This document shows, in pieces, positions 39,892-50,042 of a stretch of 64,000 bases of DNA. The notes under the pieces are model-generated. The model saw nothing but the letters and a program-made list of their open reading frames with translations, had not been told where the DNA came from and did no database searches. The stretch comes from Cyclobacteriaceae bacterium (GTDB lineage: Bacteria > Bacteroidota > Bacteroidia > Cytophagales > Cyclobacteriaceae): the NCBI GenBank assembly GCA_016786585.1, contig JAEUUI010000014.1, positions 62,001-126,000 of the forward strand, given 5' to 3'. Every line of letters begins with the position of its first letter. The first letter of the stretch is position 1. Both the position numbers and the translations under genes were made by a program.

Positions 39892-41550
39892 ATGAAATAT
39901 TTACTTTCATTATTACTTGTAGCATCGCTGCTGGTAGCGTGCGACAACAAACCTCACTATGACCCGCAAGCCGGGCTTGACAGTTTTACCGAAGCCGGAT
40001 TTGAAAAGCACCTAAAACAAATTTCTTCGGATGAGTTTATGGGCCGGATGCCGTTCACCGAAGGTGAAACAAAAACACTTGCTTACCTGGAGGATGAAGT
40101 AAAGAAACTAGGGCTCGAACCCGGAAACGGTACGAGCTACCGGCAGGAAGTTCCAATGGCCAGCATTACTACCGAAACCGATTCAGTGATGACGATCAAA
40201 TCGTCAAAAAAATCCTTCACCTTATCAGGACTCAAAGACTACGTTATCTGGACCCTGCAGGCGAATCAGGAAAAAGTTGAATTGAAAGATGAAGATATTG
40301 TTTTTGCTGGCTATGGAGTTGTTGCCCCGGAATACAACTGGAATGACTACGAAGGTATTGATGTAAAAAATAAAGTAGTTCTGGTATTAGTTAACGATCC
40401 TGGTTTTGGAATTGGTGACTCCACGTTTTTCAAAGGTAACACGATGACATATTACGGTCGCTGGACATACAAGTTTGAAGAGGCTGCACGACAAGGCGCG
40501 AAGGCATGCATTATCGTTCATGACGATGTTCCGGCCGGCTACGGATTTTGGGTCGTGCAGAACAGCTGGAACACTTCAAAGCTTTACCTGGACGCACGCG
40601 GCAAGGATCAATACGTGTGTCCTGCTGTCGGGTGGATATCACAGCCTTCAGCAAAAAAACTTTTCGAAGCAGCAAACATCGATTATGCCGATGCGCTTTC
40701 ACGCGCGCACAAGCGCGGATTTCATGGTGAACCCATGAATTTGAAACTGTCACTTTCCATGACAGCAAAAGTGAAGTACGACAAGTCGTACAACATTGTC
40801 GCGAAGATCATCGGCACCACGCAACCTGATGAGTACCTGATTTACTCAACGCATTGGGATCATCTTGGAATTGGCAAGCCAGACGAAACCGGTGATACCA
40901 TCTATAATGGAACGCTTGACAATGCGAGTGGTGCTGCCGGTCAGCTCGAGATCGCCAAGGCTTTCCAGTCGCTGAAAAATAAGCCTGCACGGACGGTTGT
41001 ATTCCTTTGGGTAACTGCCGAAGAACAAGGCTTGCTGGGTTCGGCATACTATGCGCAAAACCCGGTTTATCCGAAAGAGAAAACGGTTGCCAACATCAAC
41101 ATCGATGGTGTGAATCCATACGGAAAGAACAAAGACATTGTGTTAGTAGGCATGGGTCAATCGGACCTCGAGGATTACCTGAATGAAGAGGCCAGGCGCG
41201 TGGGACGATATGTAGCACCTGAACCGAATCCCGTTGCCGGGTACTATTTCCGTTCCGATCATTTCAGCTTTGCTAAAATCGGAATACCGGCTTTGTACAC
41301 GAACGATGGCGTTGATAATATCGAGAAAGGCGCTGAGTACGGCAAGCAGGTACAGAACGAATTCGTATCGAAGTACTATCACAAACCATCTGATGAATAC
41401 GACAACGCACGATGGAAACTTGATGGTTCACTGGAAGATTTAAAACTGCTGTTCAACGTAGGTAAAAAAATTTCAATGGAAAGCACATGGCCGCAATGGA
41501 AGTCTGCCTCCGAATTTAAAGCCATACGCGACAGCTATATGCCGAAATAA
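39892..41550 (+). CDS. M28 family peptidase lipoprotein with PA domain
   Basis: The protein starts with a lipoprotein signal (LLVAC, Cys17). A PA-type insert covers about 110-240. The dizinc aminopeptidase domain has the expected ligands H321 (YSTHWDHLG), D343 (TLDNASGAAG), E377-E378 (TAEEQGLLGS), D405 (NIDGVNPYG) and a His in YYHKPSDEYD near the end. At 552 residues it matches Bacteroidota outer-membrane M28 lipoproteins that trim peptides. It is unrelated in sequence detail to the M28 protein at 6460-8034 beyond the fold. Terminator at 41586-41611. Confidence 0.95.
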   Translation: MKYLLSLLLVASLLVACDNKPHYDPQAGLDSFTEAGFEKHLKQISSDEFMGRMPFTEGETKTLAYLEDEVKKLGLEPGNGTSYRQEVPMASITTETDSVMTIKSSKKSFTLSGLKDYVIWTLQANQEKVELKDEDIVFAGYGVVAPEYNWNDYEGIDVKNKVVLVLVNDPGFGIGDSTFFKGNTMTYYGRWTYKFEEAARQGAKACIIVHDDVPAGYGFWVVQNSWNTSKLYLDARGKDQYVCPAVGWISQPSAKKLFEAANIDYADALSRAHKRGFHGEPMNLKLSLSMTAKVKYDKSYNIVAKIIGTTQPDEYLIYSTHWDHLGIGKPDETGDTIYNGTLDNASGAAGQLEIAKAFQSLKNKPARTVVFLWVTAEEQGLLGSAYYAQNPVYPKEKTVANINIDGVNPYGKNKDIVLVGMGQSDLEDYLNEEARRVGRYVAPEPNPVAGYYFRSDHFSFAKIGIPALYTNDGVDNIEKGAEYGKQVQNEFVSKYYHKPSDEYDNARWKLDGSLEDLKLLFNVGKKISMESTWPQWKSASEFKAIRDSYMPK

Positions 41551-41585
41551 TATCGAATCAATCCAAAATCTTACATAAACACACC

Positions 41586-41611
41586 AAATGCCCTTTAACG
41601 AGGGCATTTTT
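41586..41611 (+). terminator. Rho-independent terminator of the M28 lipoprotein gene
   Basis: A perfect 9-bp stem (AAATGCCCT / AGGGCATTT) with a 6-nt loop is followed by Ts. Confidence 0.88.
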
Positions 41612-41733
41612 CATTTGACTGTTGCCAATGCCACTGACAGACGATTTCGCATCGTTTACACATTTTTATCGCATTAGGGCTGCCAACAATCTCTATCTTT
41701 AGAAATCATACAACACACTTGAACGGTATAATT

Positions 41734-42129
41734 ATGGAGGGGGTAATGTGTTTCCTGATTGACGATGATGCAGATGACCGCGAAGCGTTCGAACTGGCAT
41801 TAAACGAGATTGATCCAAAGATTGAGTATTTAACTGCACCCTCCGGAGAGGAAGGCTTGCGTATGCTTGATCAAAGCGAAATTGTTCCAACGTATATTTT
41901 CCTGGATTTGAACATGCCAAAAATGGATGGTTGGCAATGCCTGCGTGAAATCAAAAAACGCGACCGGCTGAAGCATGTTCCTGTAATTATCCTTTCGACC
42001 GCTGAATGGCTTCAAGACCGTCTCGAACTCCAGAAACTGGAGATAGCACGTTACATCACCAAGCCCAACACACAGGCGGAGCTAACAAAAGCCATCTCAA
42101 AAGTGCTGGTGAAAGAGATTGTGCTGTAG
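41734..42129 (+). CDS. Stand-alone receiver domain protein
   Basis: ATG 41734 (131 residues) is preferred; a TTG lies at 41719. Single receiver domain with acidic cluster FLIDDDADD (about 8-16), phospho-acceptor Asp in FLDLNMPKMDG (about 60), Ser/Thr in ILSTAE, and Lys in YITKPN. It belongs to the Rcp1-like group of single-domain response regulators common in Bacteroidota. Output is by protein contact. A -7-like TATCTTTA at 41694-41701 precedes it. Confidence 0.92.
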   Translation: MEGVMCFLIDDDADDREAFELALNEIDPKIEYLTAPSGEEGLRMLDQSEIVPTYIFLDLNMPKMDGWQCLREIKKRDRLKHVPVIILSTAEWLQDRLELQKLEIARYITKPNTQAELTKAISKVLVKEIVL

Positions 42130-42214
42130 TGGTAGCACATAAGTAAACCATCTGTCAACAACTTTTTGCGAGACCTAACTCCCGTTAGCTTCTTCCTTGC
42201 CTTCTCCTTACTTT

Positions 42215-42234
42215 TACAGTCTAATTTGACTGTA
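42215..42234. promoter_or_regulatory. Palindrome overlapping the icmF start
   Basis: TACAGTC-taattt-GACTGTA is a perfect 7-bp-arm inverted repeat whose last base is the A of the icmF ATG. A -7-like TACTTTTA (42209-42216) overlaps its left edge. It is a plausible repressor site; the regulator is not in the window. Confidence 0.5.
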
Positions 42235-45200
42235 TGAGCACCGAAACGGCAAGCGCAGAGAAAAAAGACAAAACCCAGAAACTCGCAGGGCATCAGGCTC
42301 CCCCGCCCTATAAGCCGAAAAACAAGATTCGTATTGTTACCGCAGCCAGCTTATTCGATGGGCACGATGCTGCGATCAACATCATGCGCAGGATCATTCA
42401 GGCTACCGGGGTTGAAGTAATCCATCTCGGGCACGACCGCAGCGTGGAAGAAGTAGTGAATACAGCGATACAGGAAGATGCGCAAGCCATTGCCATGACC
42501 AGTTACCAGGGCGGGCACAACGAATACTTTAAGTACATGTACGATTTGCTCCAGGAAAAAGGAGCCGGTCATATCAAAATATTTGGCGGTGGCGGAGGTG
42601 TTATCCTTCCGGAAGAAATTAAGGAGCTGATGGAATATGGTATTACCAAAATCTATTCTCCTGACGATGGCCGCGCGTTAGGATTGCAGGGCATGATCAA
42701 CGACCTGGTTGAGAAAAGTGATTACCCAACGGGAAAAACGATCGATGCCAGCGAACTCACAACAGCCAATTATTTAAAGATTGCGCAGCTGATCTCGGCT
42801 GCCGAAAATTTCTCGGACGAACACAAGAATGTTTTAACCGACATCAGCAAAAAAGCAGAACAATCAAAAACTCCTGTGCTGGGTATTACCGGAACGGGTG
42901 GTGCCGGTAAATCTTCGATGGTTGATGAATTTGTAAGACGATTTCTCATCGACTTCAAAGACAAAAAACTTGGAATCATTTCAGTCGATCCGTCCAAACG
43001 CAAAACGGGTGGAGCATTGTTGGGTGACCGTATCCGGATGAATGCGATCAACAACTCACGCGTGTTTATGCGATCGCTTGCCACCCGCCAAAGTAATCTG
43101 GCGTTGTCGGCCTATGTGAAAGATGCCATTCAAATCCTGAAAGCAGCCGGGTTCGATCTGATTGTGTTGGAAACTTCCGGTATCGGACAAAGTGATACGG
43201 AGATCCTTGACCACAGCGATGTATCGTTGTATGTAATGACGCCCGAATACGGTGCAGCTACACAGCTCGAAAAGATTGACATGCTCGACTTCGCGGATGT
43301 AATAGCCTTAAACAAATTTGACAAGCGTGGCGGACTGGATGCCCTCCGCGATGTGAAAAAGCAGTATCAACGCAATCACCAATTGTGGGACAAAAAGCCC
43401 GAAGACATGCCGGTGTTCGGCACAATTGCTTCGCAGTTTAATGATCCCGGAACGAACCGGCTTTATAAACACCTTATTGATAAGATCGTTGACAAAACCA
43501 GTGCAAACCTGAAATCAACATTCGAGATTACGCACGAGATGTCGGAGAAGGTTTTTGTGATTCCTCCGCACCGTACACGGTACCTTAGCGAAATTTCAGA
43601 AAACAACCGCGCGTACGATAACTGGACAAACGAGCAAAGCGAAACCGCACAAACGCTTTATGCGGTTCAGAAAACAATCGACTCCGTTAGCGACAGCAGC
43701 ATTCAGAAAGCACTGCAAGCTGAATTTGATAAAATAAAGCTGAACCTCGACCCAAAAAATCTGAAGCTGATTGAAAGCTGGTCAGAAAAAGTAAAACAGT
43801 ACAAAGACACTGTCTTCAAATTCAAGGTGCGTGATAAAGAGATTGGGATTCAAACTCATTCAGAGTCGCTATCACATTTACAGATTCCAAAAATTTCACT
43901 ACCGCGGTATGAAGCATGGGGCGATCTGTTAAAATGGAACCTGCAGGAAAATGTTCCGGGTGAGTTTCCTTACACGGCCGGGATTTATCCGTTCAAACGT
44001 GAAGGCGAAGACCCTACCCGGATGTTTGCCGGAGAAGGCGGACCTGAAAGAACGAACAGAAGATTTCATTATGTGAGCATGGCCATGCCGGCCAAGCGCT
44101 TATCAACAGCGTTTGATTCGGTTACCCTTTACGGAAATGATCCGGATTATCGCCCCGACATTTATGGTAAGATTGGAAACTCAGGTGTAAGTATTTGCTG
44201 CCTGGATGACGCCAAAAAACTGTATAGCGGTTTTAATCTGGCCGATCCAAAAACATCGGTTTCGATGACCATCAATGGGCCCGCGCCAATGTTGCTGGGT
44301 TATTTCATGAATGCCGCCATCGATCAGCAATGCGAGTTATACATCAAAAATAACGGTCTCGAAAAAGAAGTCGAAAAGAAGATTGCTGACCTGTACAAAG
44401 GCAAAGAACGCCCTGCATACCAGGGTGCATTGCCAAAAGGAAATGATGGTCTCGGGTTGATGCTCCTCGGAATAACCGGTGATCAGGTTCTTCCGAAAGA
44501 TGTTTACGAGAAAATTAAGACCGATACACTTTCGCAGGTTCGCGGAACGGTGCAGGCCGATATCTTAAAAGAAGACCAGGCGCAAAACACGTGCATCTTC
44601 TCAACGGAATTTGCGCTGCGGTTGATGGGTGATGTGCAGCAGTATTTCATTGATAAAAAGGTTCGTAATTTTTACTCGGTTTCTATTTCCGGGTATCACA
44701 TTGCGGAAGCCGGTGCAAACCCGATCACACAGCTTGCCTTTACGTTGGCCAATGGTTTCACGTATGTGGAGTACTATTTGAGCCGCGGCATGGACATCAA
44801 CGAGTTTGCGCCAAACTTGTCGTTCTTTTTCTCAAACGGTATCGATCCGGAATATGCCGTAATCGGACGGGTGGCCCGAAGAATCTGGGCTAAGGCAATG
44901 AAGAATAAGTACAATGCCAACAGCCGGAGCCAGATGCTGAAGTATCATATTCAAACATCCGGGCGTTCACTGCATGCGCAGGAAATTGATTTCAATGATA
45001 TCCGGACCACCTTGCAGGCGCTGTATGCGATTTACGATAACTGCAACTCACTCCACACGAATGCCTACGATGAAGCGATCACTACTCCTACCGAAGAAAG
45101 CGTTCGCAGGGCCATGGCCATTCAGCTAATCATTAACAAAGAGCTCGGGTTAGCGAAAAATGAAAACCCGTTGCAGGGATCATTTATTATCGAAGAACTC

Positions 45201-45641
45201 ACGGATCTCGTTGAAGAGGCAGTGCTGCTGGAGTTTGATCGCATTACGGAGCGCGGTGGTGTTTTGGGCGCGATGGAAACCATGTACCAGCGTGGAAAAA
45301 TTCAGGAGGAAAGCTTGTATTACGAAACGCTCAAGCATACCGGGGAATATCCGATCATTGGCGTAAATACATTCCTGAGTTCGAAGGGTTCACCTACCAT
45401 CATTCCGCAGGAAGTAATTCGCGCCACTACGGAAGAAAAAGAATACCAGATCGCCATGCTGAAAAATCTTCACCAGTATCAGCAGGCAAAAGCAAAAGCA
45501 CACCTGGACAGCGTACAGGAAGCCGCCATTCAGAACAAAAATATTTTTGAAGAGCTGATGGAGGCGTGTAAGGTTTGTTCATTGGGCGAAATTACCAGGG
45601 CACTGTTTGAGGTCGGCGGACAGTACCGCAGAAATATGTAA
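42234..45641 (+). CDS. icmF: Fused isobutyryl-CoA mutase with GTPase chaperone (IcmF)
   Basis: The 1135-residue protein combines three parts in the IcmF order: an N-terminal coenzyme-B12 binding domain with DGHDAA (H44 is the lower cobalt ligand), a MeaB-like G3E GTPase (P-loop GTGGAGKS at 220-227; later NKFDKRGG), and a C-terminal mutase TIM barrel from about 560 with the IcmF-type [18 protein letters not shown]. It interconverts isobutyryl-CoA and n-butyryl-CoA, with possible activity on isovaleryl-/pivalyl-CoA; the GTPase loads and protects the cofactor. No other acyl-CoA genes adjoin it. Length and motifs are complete. Confidence 0.95.
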   Translation: MSTETASAEKKDKTQKLAGHQAPPPYKPKNKIRIVTAASLFDGHDAAINIMRRIIQATGVEVIHLGHDRSVEEVVNTAIQEDAQAIAMTSYQGGHNEYFKYMYDLLQEKGAGHIKIFGGGGGVILPEEIKELMEYGITKIYSPDDGRALGLQGMINDLVEKSDYPTGKTIDASELTTANYLKIAQLISAAENFSDEHKNVLTDISKKAEQSKTPVLGITGTGGAGKSSMVDEFVRRFLIDFKDKKLGIISVDPSKRKTGGALLGDRIRMNAINNSRVFMRSLATRQSNLALSAYVKDAIQILKAAGFDLIVLETSGIGQSDTEILDHSDVSLYVMTPEYGAATQLEKIDMLDFADVIALNKFDKRGGLDALRDVKKQYQRNHQLWDKKPEDMPVFGTIASQFNDPGTNRLYKHLIDKIVDKTSANLKSTFEITHEMSEKVFVIPPHRTRYLSEISENNRAYDNWTNEQSETAQTLYAVQKTIDSVSDSSIQKALQAEFDKIKLNLDPKNLKLIESWSEKVKQYKDTVFKFKVRDKEIGIQTHSESLSHLQIPKISLPRYEAWGDLLKWNLQENVPGEFPYTAGIYPFKREGEDPTRMFAGEGGPERTNRRFHYVSMAMPAKRLSTAFDSVTLYGNDPDYRPDIYGKIGNSGVSICCLDDAKKLYSGFNLADPKTSVSMTINGPAPMLLGYFMNAAIDQQCELYIKNNGLEKEVEKKIADLYKGKERPAYQGALPKGNDGLGLMLLGITGDQVLPKDVYEKIKTDTLSQVRGTVQADILKEDQAQNTCIFSTEFALRLMGDVQQYFIDKKVRNFYSVSISGYHIAEAGANPITQLAFTLANGFTYVEYYLSRGMDINEFAPNLSFFFSNGIDPEYAVIGRVARRIWAKAMKNKYNANSRSQMLKYHIQTSGRSLHAQEIDFNDIRTTLQALYAIYDNCNSLHTNAYDEAITTPTEESVRRAMAIQLIINKELGLAKNENPLQGSFIIEELTDLVEEAVLLEFDRITERGGVLGAMETMYQRGKIQEESLYYETLKHTGEYPIIGVNTFLSSKGSPTIIPQEVIRATTEEKEYQIAMLKNLHQYQQAKAKAHLDSVQEAAIQNKNIFEELMEACKVCSLGEITRALFEVGGQYRRNM

Positions 45642-45662
45642 CAGACTACTGGTTATAAAAAC

Positions 45663-45691
45663 AAAAAACCCGAATTGCTTCGGGTTTTTTT
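45663..45691. terminator. Bidirectional terminator after icmF
   Basis: A 12-bp stem (AAAAAACCCGAA and its complement) with a TTGC loop ends in a T-run on both strands, serving icmF and the converging gene at 45711-46283. Confidence 0.9.
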
Positions 45692-45710
45692 ATTGTCGAA
45701 ACAATAACGA

Positions 45711-46283
45711 TTAAAGAGCCTTGTACTTCAGGATGCCTTTGCTGTCGGAAACCTGAACGGTTACAGCACCTTTTACTTTTTCGAGGTTAAATGACTTGGC
45801 AGCCTGACCGTTTACTTTTTGCGTTTGTGAATACAACACATTGTTGTCGATATCCAGTACGCTGTAGGTTACTTCTGTTGCAGCATTACTGAATAATGTT
45901 ACAATCGCTTTACGGCTGTCGCGTACTTTGATGATGTTGGCCTGAACTTCAACAGCAGGTTTTGCATACGTTACGCGTTCTTCTGTTCTGCCGTTTCTAT
46001 CTTCCAATACAATGGTATACTCACCAAAGGGCAGATTTTCGAGGTTATACGGACGAACAAAGCTTGATCTATTTTTAATTTCTTCTGAGAACACTGCCTT
46101 CGCAGCAGCATCGTAGATCGTTACTTTAACACGATCAGCATTTTCAGAACGATAGAAGATCTTAACAACTTCTCCTTTCATGGTTACCGAAGTATTGGTA
46201 GCCTTAGGAGCATTCACTTCACCTGCGAGCGCAACTCTGCTAATGATCATTAGCACACCGAACATCACGACTAATTTTTTCAT
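45711..46283 (-). CDS. Exported protein with two sorting-domain-like beta repeats
   Basis: The 190-residue protein has a signal peptide (ending ALAGE). Two related beta-sandwich halves follow (about 30-108 and 112-190), each with a KVTIYDA- or TYSVLDID-like strand and an LENLPFGEYTIVLED-type strand, a layout close to the Por_secre_tail sorting domain family. No enzyme motif is seen. It may be a small surface or periplasmic protein. It is transcribed divergently from the M16 gene across a 330-bp gap. Confidence 0.7.
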   Translation of the reverse strand: MKKLVVMFGVLMIISRVALAGEVNAPKATNTSVTMKGEVVKIFYRSENADRVKVTIYDAAAKAVFSEEIKNRSSFVRPYNLENLPFGEYTIVLEDRNGRTEERVTYAKPAVEVQANIIKVRDSRKAIVTLFSNAATEVTYSVLDIDNNVLYSQTQKVNGQAAKSFNLEKVKGAVTVQVSDSKGILKYKAL

Positions 46284-46613
46284 GGTAGTTTTTGATTTAC
46301 ATTTCTAAAGACGACACATGACGCAATAAAGTTGTCTCGTTTTCACAAAAGTGCTGTTAAATATTGTTAACCCCATGGTAACATTGTATTGCAAACAAAG
46401 GTTGGCTTTAACGGGGCTTCACAAAAAAGGATTAACCTTTTTTAACAAAATGCAGAATAAAAATATTTTGCTGTCGCTGTAACTTTTTATCCTCACCACT
46501 TTGTACATCCGTGAACAGTATTTGTTCCGAAACCGGATACTAAAACAACGGCATTTCGAAATTGCATTTACAGCCGCTAAGCCTTACTTTGATAGACTAA
46601 ATCATTTCCACGT
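46284..46613. other. 330-bp AT-rich divergent intergenic region
   Basis: Carries both promoters of the gene at 45711-46283 (-) and of the M16 gene (+). I see no gene. Visible: an 8-bp-arm inverted repeat at 46423-46443 (AAAAAAGG and its complement around ATTAA), -7-like TAACTTTT at 46480-46487, and TTACTTTG at 46585-46592 about 20 bp before the M16 ATG. No exact TTG-N20-TAnnTTTG promoter was found on either strand. Confidence 0.6.
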
Positions 46614-49400
46614 ATGAGCAAGAAAATACTGCTGGGAGTTTTTATCCTTTTGTCTGTTTTTGCATTCGGACAAAAGAATAAGCCCAAAAAAGGGCCGGAA
46701 GGTCCAAAAATGGAGGACAAGCCGATTGTGCCTCCGCCAACAAAAGTTACCTCTGTTGAGGGGATTACAGAATATCGTTTACAGAACGGTTTGAGGGTAC
46801 TGCTGTTTCCGGATCCATCGAAGCAAACTATTACTGTAAATATCACCTACATGGTGGGATCCAAGCATGAAAACTATGGTGAAACCGGTATGGCTCACTT
46901 ACTGGAACACCTGGTTTTTAAAGGCACACCCAAGCATCCAAACATTCCGCAAGAATTGACTGAGCATGGAGCGCGACCTAACGGAACAACCTGGGTAGAC
47001 AGAACAAACTACTTCGAAACATTTAATGCGACAGACGAAAACCTGGTATGGGCGCTTGATCTTGAAGCAGATCGAATGGTGAATTCTTATATCGCCAAAA
47101 AAGATCTGGATAGCGAGATGACTGTTGTTCGAAACGAATTTGAATCCGGGGAGAACGATCCGTTTGGTGTGCTGATGGAGCGCGTGATGTCAACTGCATA
47201 CCTGTGGCATAATTATGGGAAGTCAACCATCGGATCGAAAGCCGATTTGGAAAATGTTCCGATTGATAAATTACAGGCATTCTATCACCGGTATTATCAG
47301 CCCGACAATGCTGTGCTCACAGTGGTTGGAAAAATCGATGAGGAAAAAACGCTTAAGCTTATCAATGAAAAATTCGGTATGGTGCCTCGCCCAATGCGCG
47401 ATCTTCAGCCGACATATACTTTAGATCCTGTTCAGGATGGCGAACGTTTTGTGTCGCTCAAGCGCGTAGGTGATGTACAAGTTGCCATGGTTGCCTATCA
47501 CATCCCGGCCGGCTCTCATCCCGACTTTGCCCCAGTAAATGTGTTGTCAAACATTTTATCTACGCAGCCATCCGGCCGGTTATACAAGACGCTGGTTGAA
47601 ACCAAGAAATCAAGCTCGTCCGGTGCATTCTGCTTCCAGTGGAAAGAACCAAGTTTGCTGCTGGCATTCACCGAAGTTCTGAAAGAAAAATCGCTGGATG
47701 ACGCCAAAAACACCATGCTTCAAACCATTGATGATGTTGTTAAAAATCCACCGACAAAAGAAGAAGTCGATCGCGCCAAGAACGAACTTATCAAAGGCAT
47801 TGAATTGATGTTCAATTCATCTGAGCGAATTGGTTTGAGTTTAAGTGAATCCATTGGTGCGGGCGACTGGAGATTGCTCTTTTTGTCGCGCGACCGGATT
47901 AAGGAAGTTACCGTGGATGACGTAAAGCGCGTGGCTGCTCAATACCTCAAAGCTGATAACCGCACAGTAGGTGTTTTCATTCCTACCGAAAAACCAGACC
48001 GTGCCGAAATTCCGGGTGTACCGGATGTGGAATCGATGGTAAAAGATTACAAAGGCAACGCGGCCATGGCGCAGGGTGAAGCGTTTGACCCGTCACCTGC
48101 TAACATAGAAAGTCGCACCACGCGGTTTGACATGCCCAATGGCATGAAAGGCGCGATGCTCTCGAAGAAAACACGGGGCGAATCAGTTGAAGTGCGGATC
48201 ACCTTCCGCTTCGGTGATTTGAAATCGTTGTCCAATAAAGGAACAATCGGCCAGTACACAGGGTCAATGCTCAATAAGGGAACCTCGAAGCACACACGTC
48301 AGCAGATAAAAGACGAGTTCGACCGGCTGAAGGCAAACGTTTCCATTGGCGGGAGCGCTACGCAGGCATTCATTAACATCAGCACCACCCGTCCGAATCT
48401 ACCGGAAGTATTGAAACTGGCAGCAGAGATTGTTAAGGAACCGGTCTTCCCTGCAGATGAGCTTGAAAAAATGAAGAATGAAAACCTGGCGGGCATTGAA
48501 GCAAACCGAAGCGAGCCGGCATTCATTGCATCAATGCGTTTGCAGAAGCACACCAATAAATACCCAAAAGAAGATCCGCGGTATGCCGAAAGTATTGATG
48601 AAACAATCGCGTCAATTAAGGGCGTGAACCTGGAAGACCTGAAAAAATTCCACAAGGATTTTTATGGTGCATCAAACGCTACCGTATCTGCTGTTGGAGA
48701 TTTTGATCCGGCTGAATTACAGAAGCAGTTAAACGAGTTGTTCGGCAACTGGAAAAGTCCATCGCCTTATTCGCGTTTGGTAGCCCAATTGTTTACCGTT
48801 CCTGCGATCAACGAATCGCTTGAAGCTCCGGACAAGGCTAATGCAATTTTCCTCGCGACTTATAACTTCGAAATGCGTGACGATAATCCTGACTACCCCG
48901 CGTTGGTGTTAGGTAACTACATGCTTGGAGGTGGATTTTTGAATTCACGGTTGGCTGTTCGCATCCGTCAGAAAGATGGTTTGAGTTATGGGGTGGGTTC
49001 CTCCTTCTCGGCCGGCTCGCTGGATAACATCGGCACATTCTTCGCCAACGCGATTTATGCACCGGAGAATGCTGAGAAACTTGAAATCGCTTTTAAAGAA
49101 GAAATCCAGAAAGTAATTACCGAAGGCTTTACTGCGGAAGAAGTGGCAGCGGCAAAATCAGGTTGGTTACAAGGCCGCACGGTAACACGAGCACAGGATG
49201 CCAGTTTGGCGGGAACACTTAATAATTACCTGTTCATTAAGCGCGATCTCAAATGGGATGATGCATACGAGAAAAAAATTCAGGCATTAACTCCTGAACA
49301 GATCAATGCCGCGATGAAAAAATACCTGAAGCCTGAGATGATCAACATCGTGAAGGCCGGAGATTTCGCAAAAGCAAAGGCAGCAGCTCCGAAGAATTAA
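46614..49400 (+). CDS. M16 family zinc metallopeptidase (two-domain)
   Basis: The 928-residue protein has a signal peptide (ending AFGQ) and two M16 (insulinase/PqqL-type) domains. The first has the inverted zinc motif H95-L-L-E98-H99 (MAHLLEHLVFKGT) and a distal Glu near 175 (TVVRNEFESG). The second (from about 500) lacks the motif and ends with a normal inactive-domain fold. Full-length M16 enzymes of this kind act in the periplasm on unfolded peptides. It has its own terminator at 49422-49451. Confidence 0.95.
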   Translation: MSKKILLGVFILLSVFAFGQKNKPKKGPEGPKMEDKPIVPPPTKVTSVEGITEYRLQNGLRVLLFPDPSKQTITVNITYMVGSKHENYGETGMAHLLEHLVFKGTPKHPNIPQELTEHGARPNGTTWVDRTNYFETFNATDENLVWALDLEADRMVNSYIAKKDLDSEMTVVRNEFESGENDPFGVLMERVMSTAYLWHNYGKSTIGSKADLENVPIDKLQAFYHRYYQPDNAVLTVVGKIDEEKTLKLINEKFGMVPRPMRDLQPTYTLDPVQDGERFVSLKRVGDVQVAMVAYHIPAGSHPDFAPVNVLSNILSTQPSGRLYKTLVETKKSSSSGAFCFQWKEPSLLLAFTEVLKEKSLDDAKNTMLQTIDDVVKNPPTKEEVDRAKNELIKGIELMFNSSERIGLSLSESIGAGDWRLLFLSRDRIKEVTVDDVKRVAAQYLKADNRTVGVFIPTEKPDRAEIPGVPDVESMVKDYKGNAAMAQGEAFDPSPANIESRTTRFDMPNGMKGAMLSKKTRGESVEVRITFRFGDLKSLSNKGTIGQYTGSMLNKGTSKHTRQQIKDEFDRLKANVSIGGSATQAFINISTTRPNLPEVLKLAAEIVKEPVFPADELEKMKNENLAGIEANRSEPAFIASMRLQKHTNKYPKEDPRYAESIDETIASIKGVNLEDLKKFHKDFYGASNATVSAVGDFDPAELQKQLNELFGNWKSPSPYSRLVAQLFTVPAINESLEAPDKANAIFLATYNFEMRDDNPDYPALVLGNYMLGGGFLNSRLAVRIRQKDGLSYGVGSSFSAGSLDNIGTFFANAIYAPENAEKLEIAFKEEIQKVITEGFTAEEVAAAKSGWLQGRTVTRAQDASLAGTLNNYLFIKRDLKWDDAYEKKIQALTPEQINAAMKKYLKPEMINIVKAGDFAKAKAAAPKN

Positions 49401-49421
49401 ACATTAGAATTTTAGTAAAAG

Positions 49422-49451
49422 AAAACCCTGGCAATTCGTCAGGGTTTTTTT
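49422..49451. terminator. Terminator between the M16 and LON-domain genes
   Basis: A 9-bp stem (AAAACCCTG / CAGGGTTTT) with a 9-nt loop and T-run downstream on the plus strand; the minus strand also ends T-rich. Confidence 0.88.
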
Positions 49452-49452
49452 A

Positions 49453-50034
49453 TTAGTTCAGATGGAATACATCCTTGCTTCGCTCTTCCTGAGCAAACAG
49501 ATGCAACTGGTACCGGATGCGCTGGATCAGAAAAGATTCGCATGCTTTACCTTCGGTGAGCAAAAATTCGTACCGGTCGTTCACATCGAGATTCAGTTCG
49601 ATCGCAACCGCATAAACGTTAAAGGAGGCTTCCGACTTCACGATGTTCCTTTTCATCAGGTACTCCCGAAACAAACTTTCAAGTTTTCCGCTAATGGCTT
49701 CATGCTGATTAGCCTTCCAGTAGTTAACATCACCGGCTGAATATTGCTTTGAACGATAGCTTCGATACATCTTGTCCATGGTGAACAGATCGTAACATTT
49801 AACAATAATGTCCGATTCACCCGTATCATATTTCTTAATGATTCGCTCAAGCTTCATGAGCGATCCGATTCGCTCAATGTTGATGGCGTGATTGAAGTAA
49901 ATTCCAAATTTGATGTCATCGGCTTCCGCGTCCGCGAGAAGTTCCTGGTAACGGGGTTCAAAAATATGCAGTGGCACCAATTCGCCCGGAAGGGGCAGAA
50001 TCGTAAGCGGAAACATCGGAATCGTGGTGCCCAT
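49453..50034 (-). CDS. LON peptidase substrate-binding domain protein
   Basis: The 193-residue protein consists only of the N-terminal LON domain fold: MFPLTILPLPGELVPLHIFEPRY is the family signature, followed by KFGIYFN and LMKLERIIKKYDTGESDI. There is no AAA or protease part. Stand-alone LON domains occur in many bacteria and probably bind unfolded proteins; function is unproven. It is the last gene of a four-gene minus-strand group (OM protein, hutI, apt, LON), 8 bp after apt. Confidence 0.92.
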   Translation of the reverse strand: MGTTIPMFPLTILPLPGELVPLHIFEPRYQELLADAEADDIKFGIYFNHAINIERIGSLMKLERIIKKYDTGESDIIVKCYDLFTMDKMYRSYRSKQYSAGDVNYWKANQHEAISGKLESLFREYLMKRNIVKSEASFNVYAVAIELNLDVNDRYEFLLTEGKACESFLIQRIRYQLHLFAQEERSKDVFHLN

Positions 50035-50042
50035 ATTGAAAC

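Noticed and set aside
42130-42233. Cobalamin riboswitch upstream of icmF
   Set aside because: Only 104 bp are available and no B12-box-like structure is visible.
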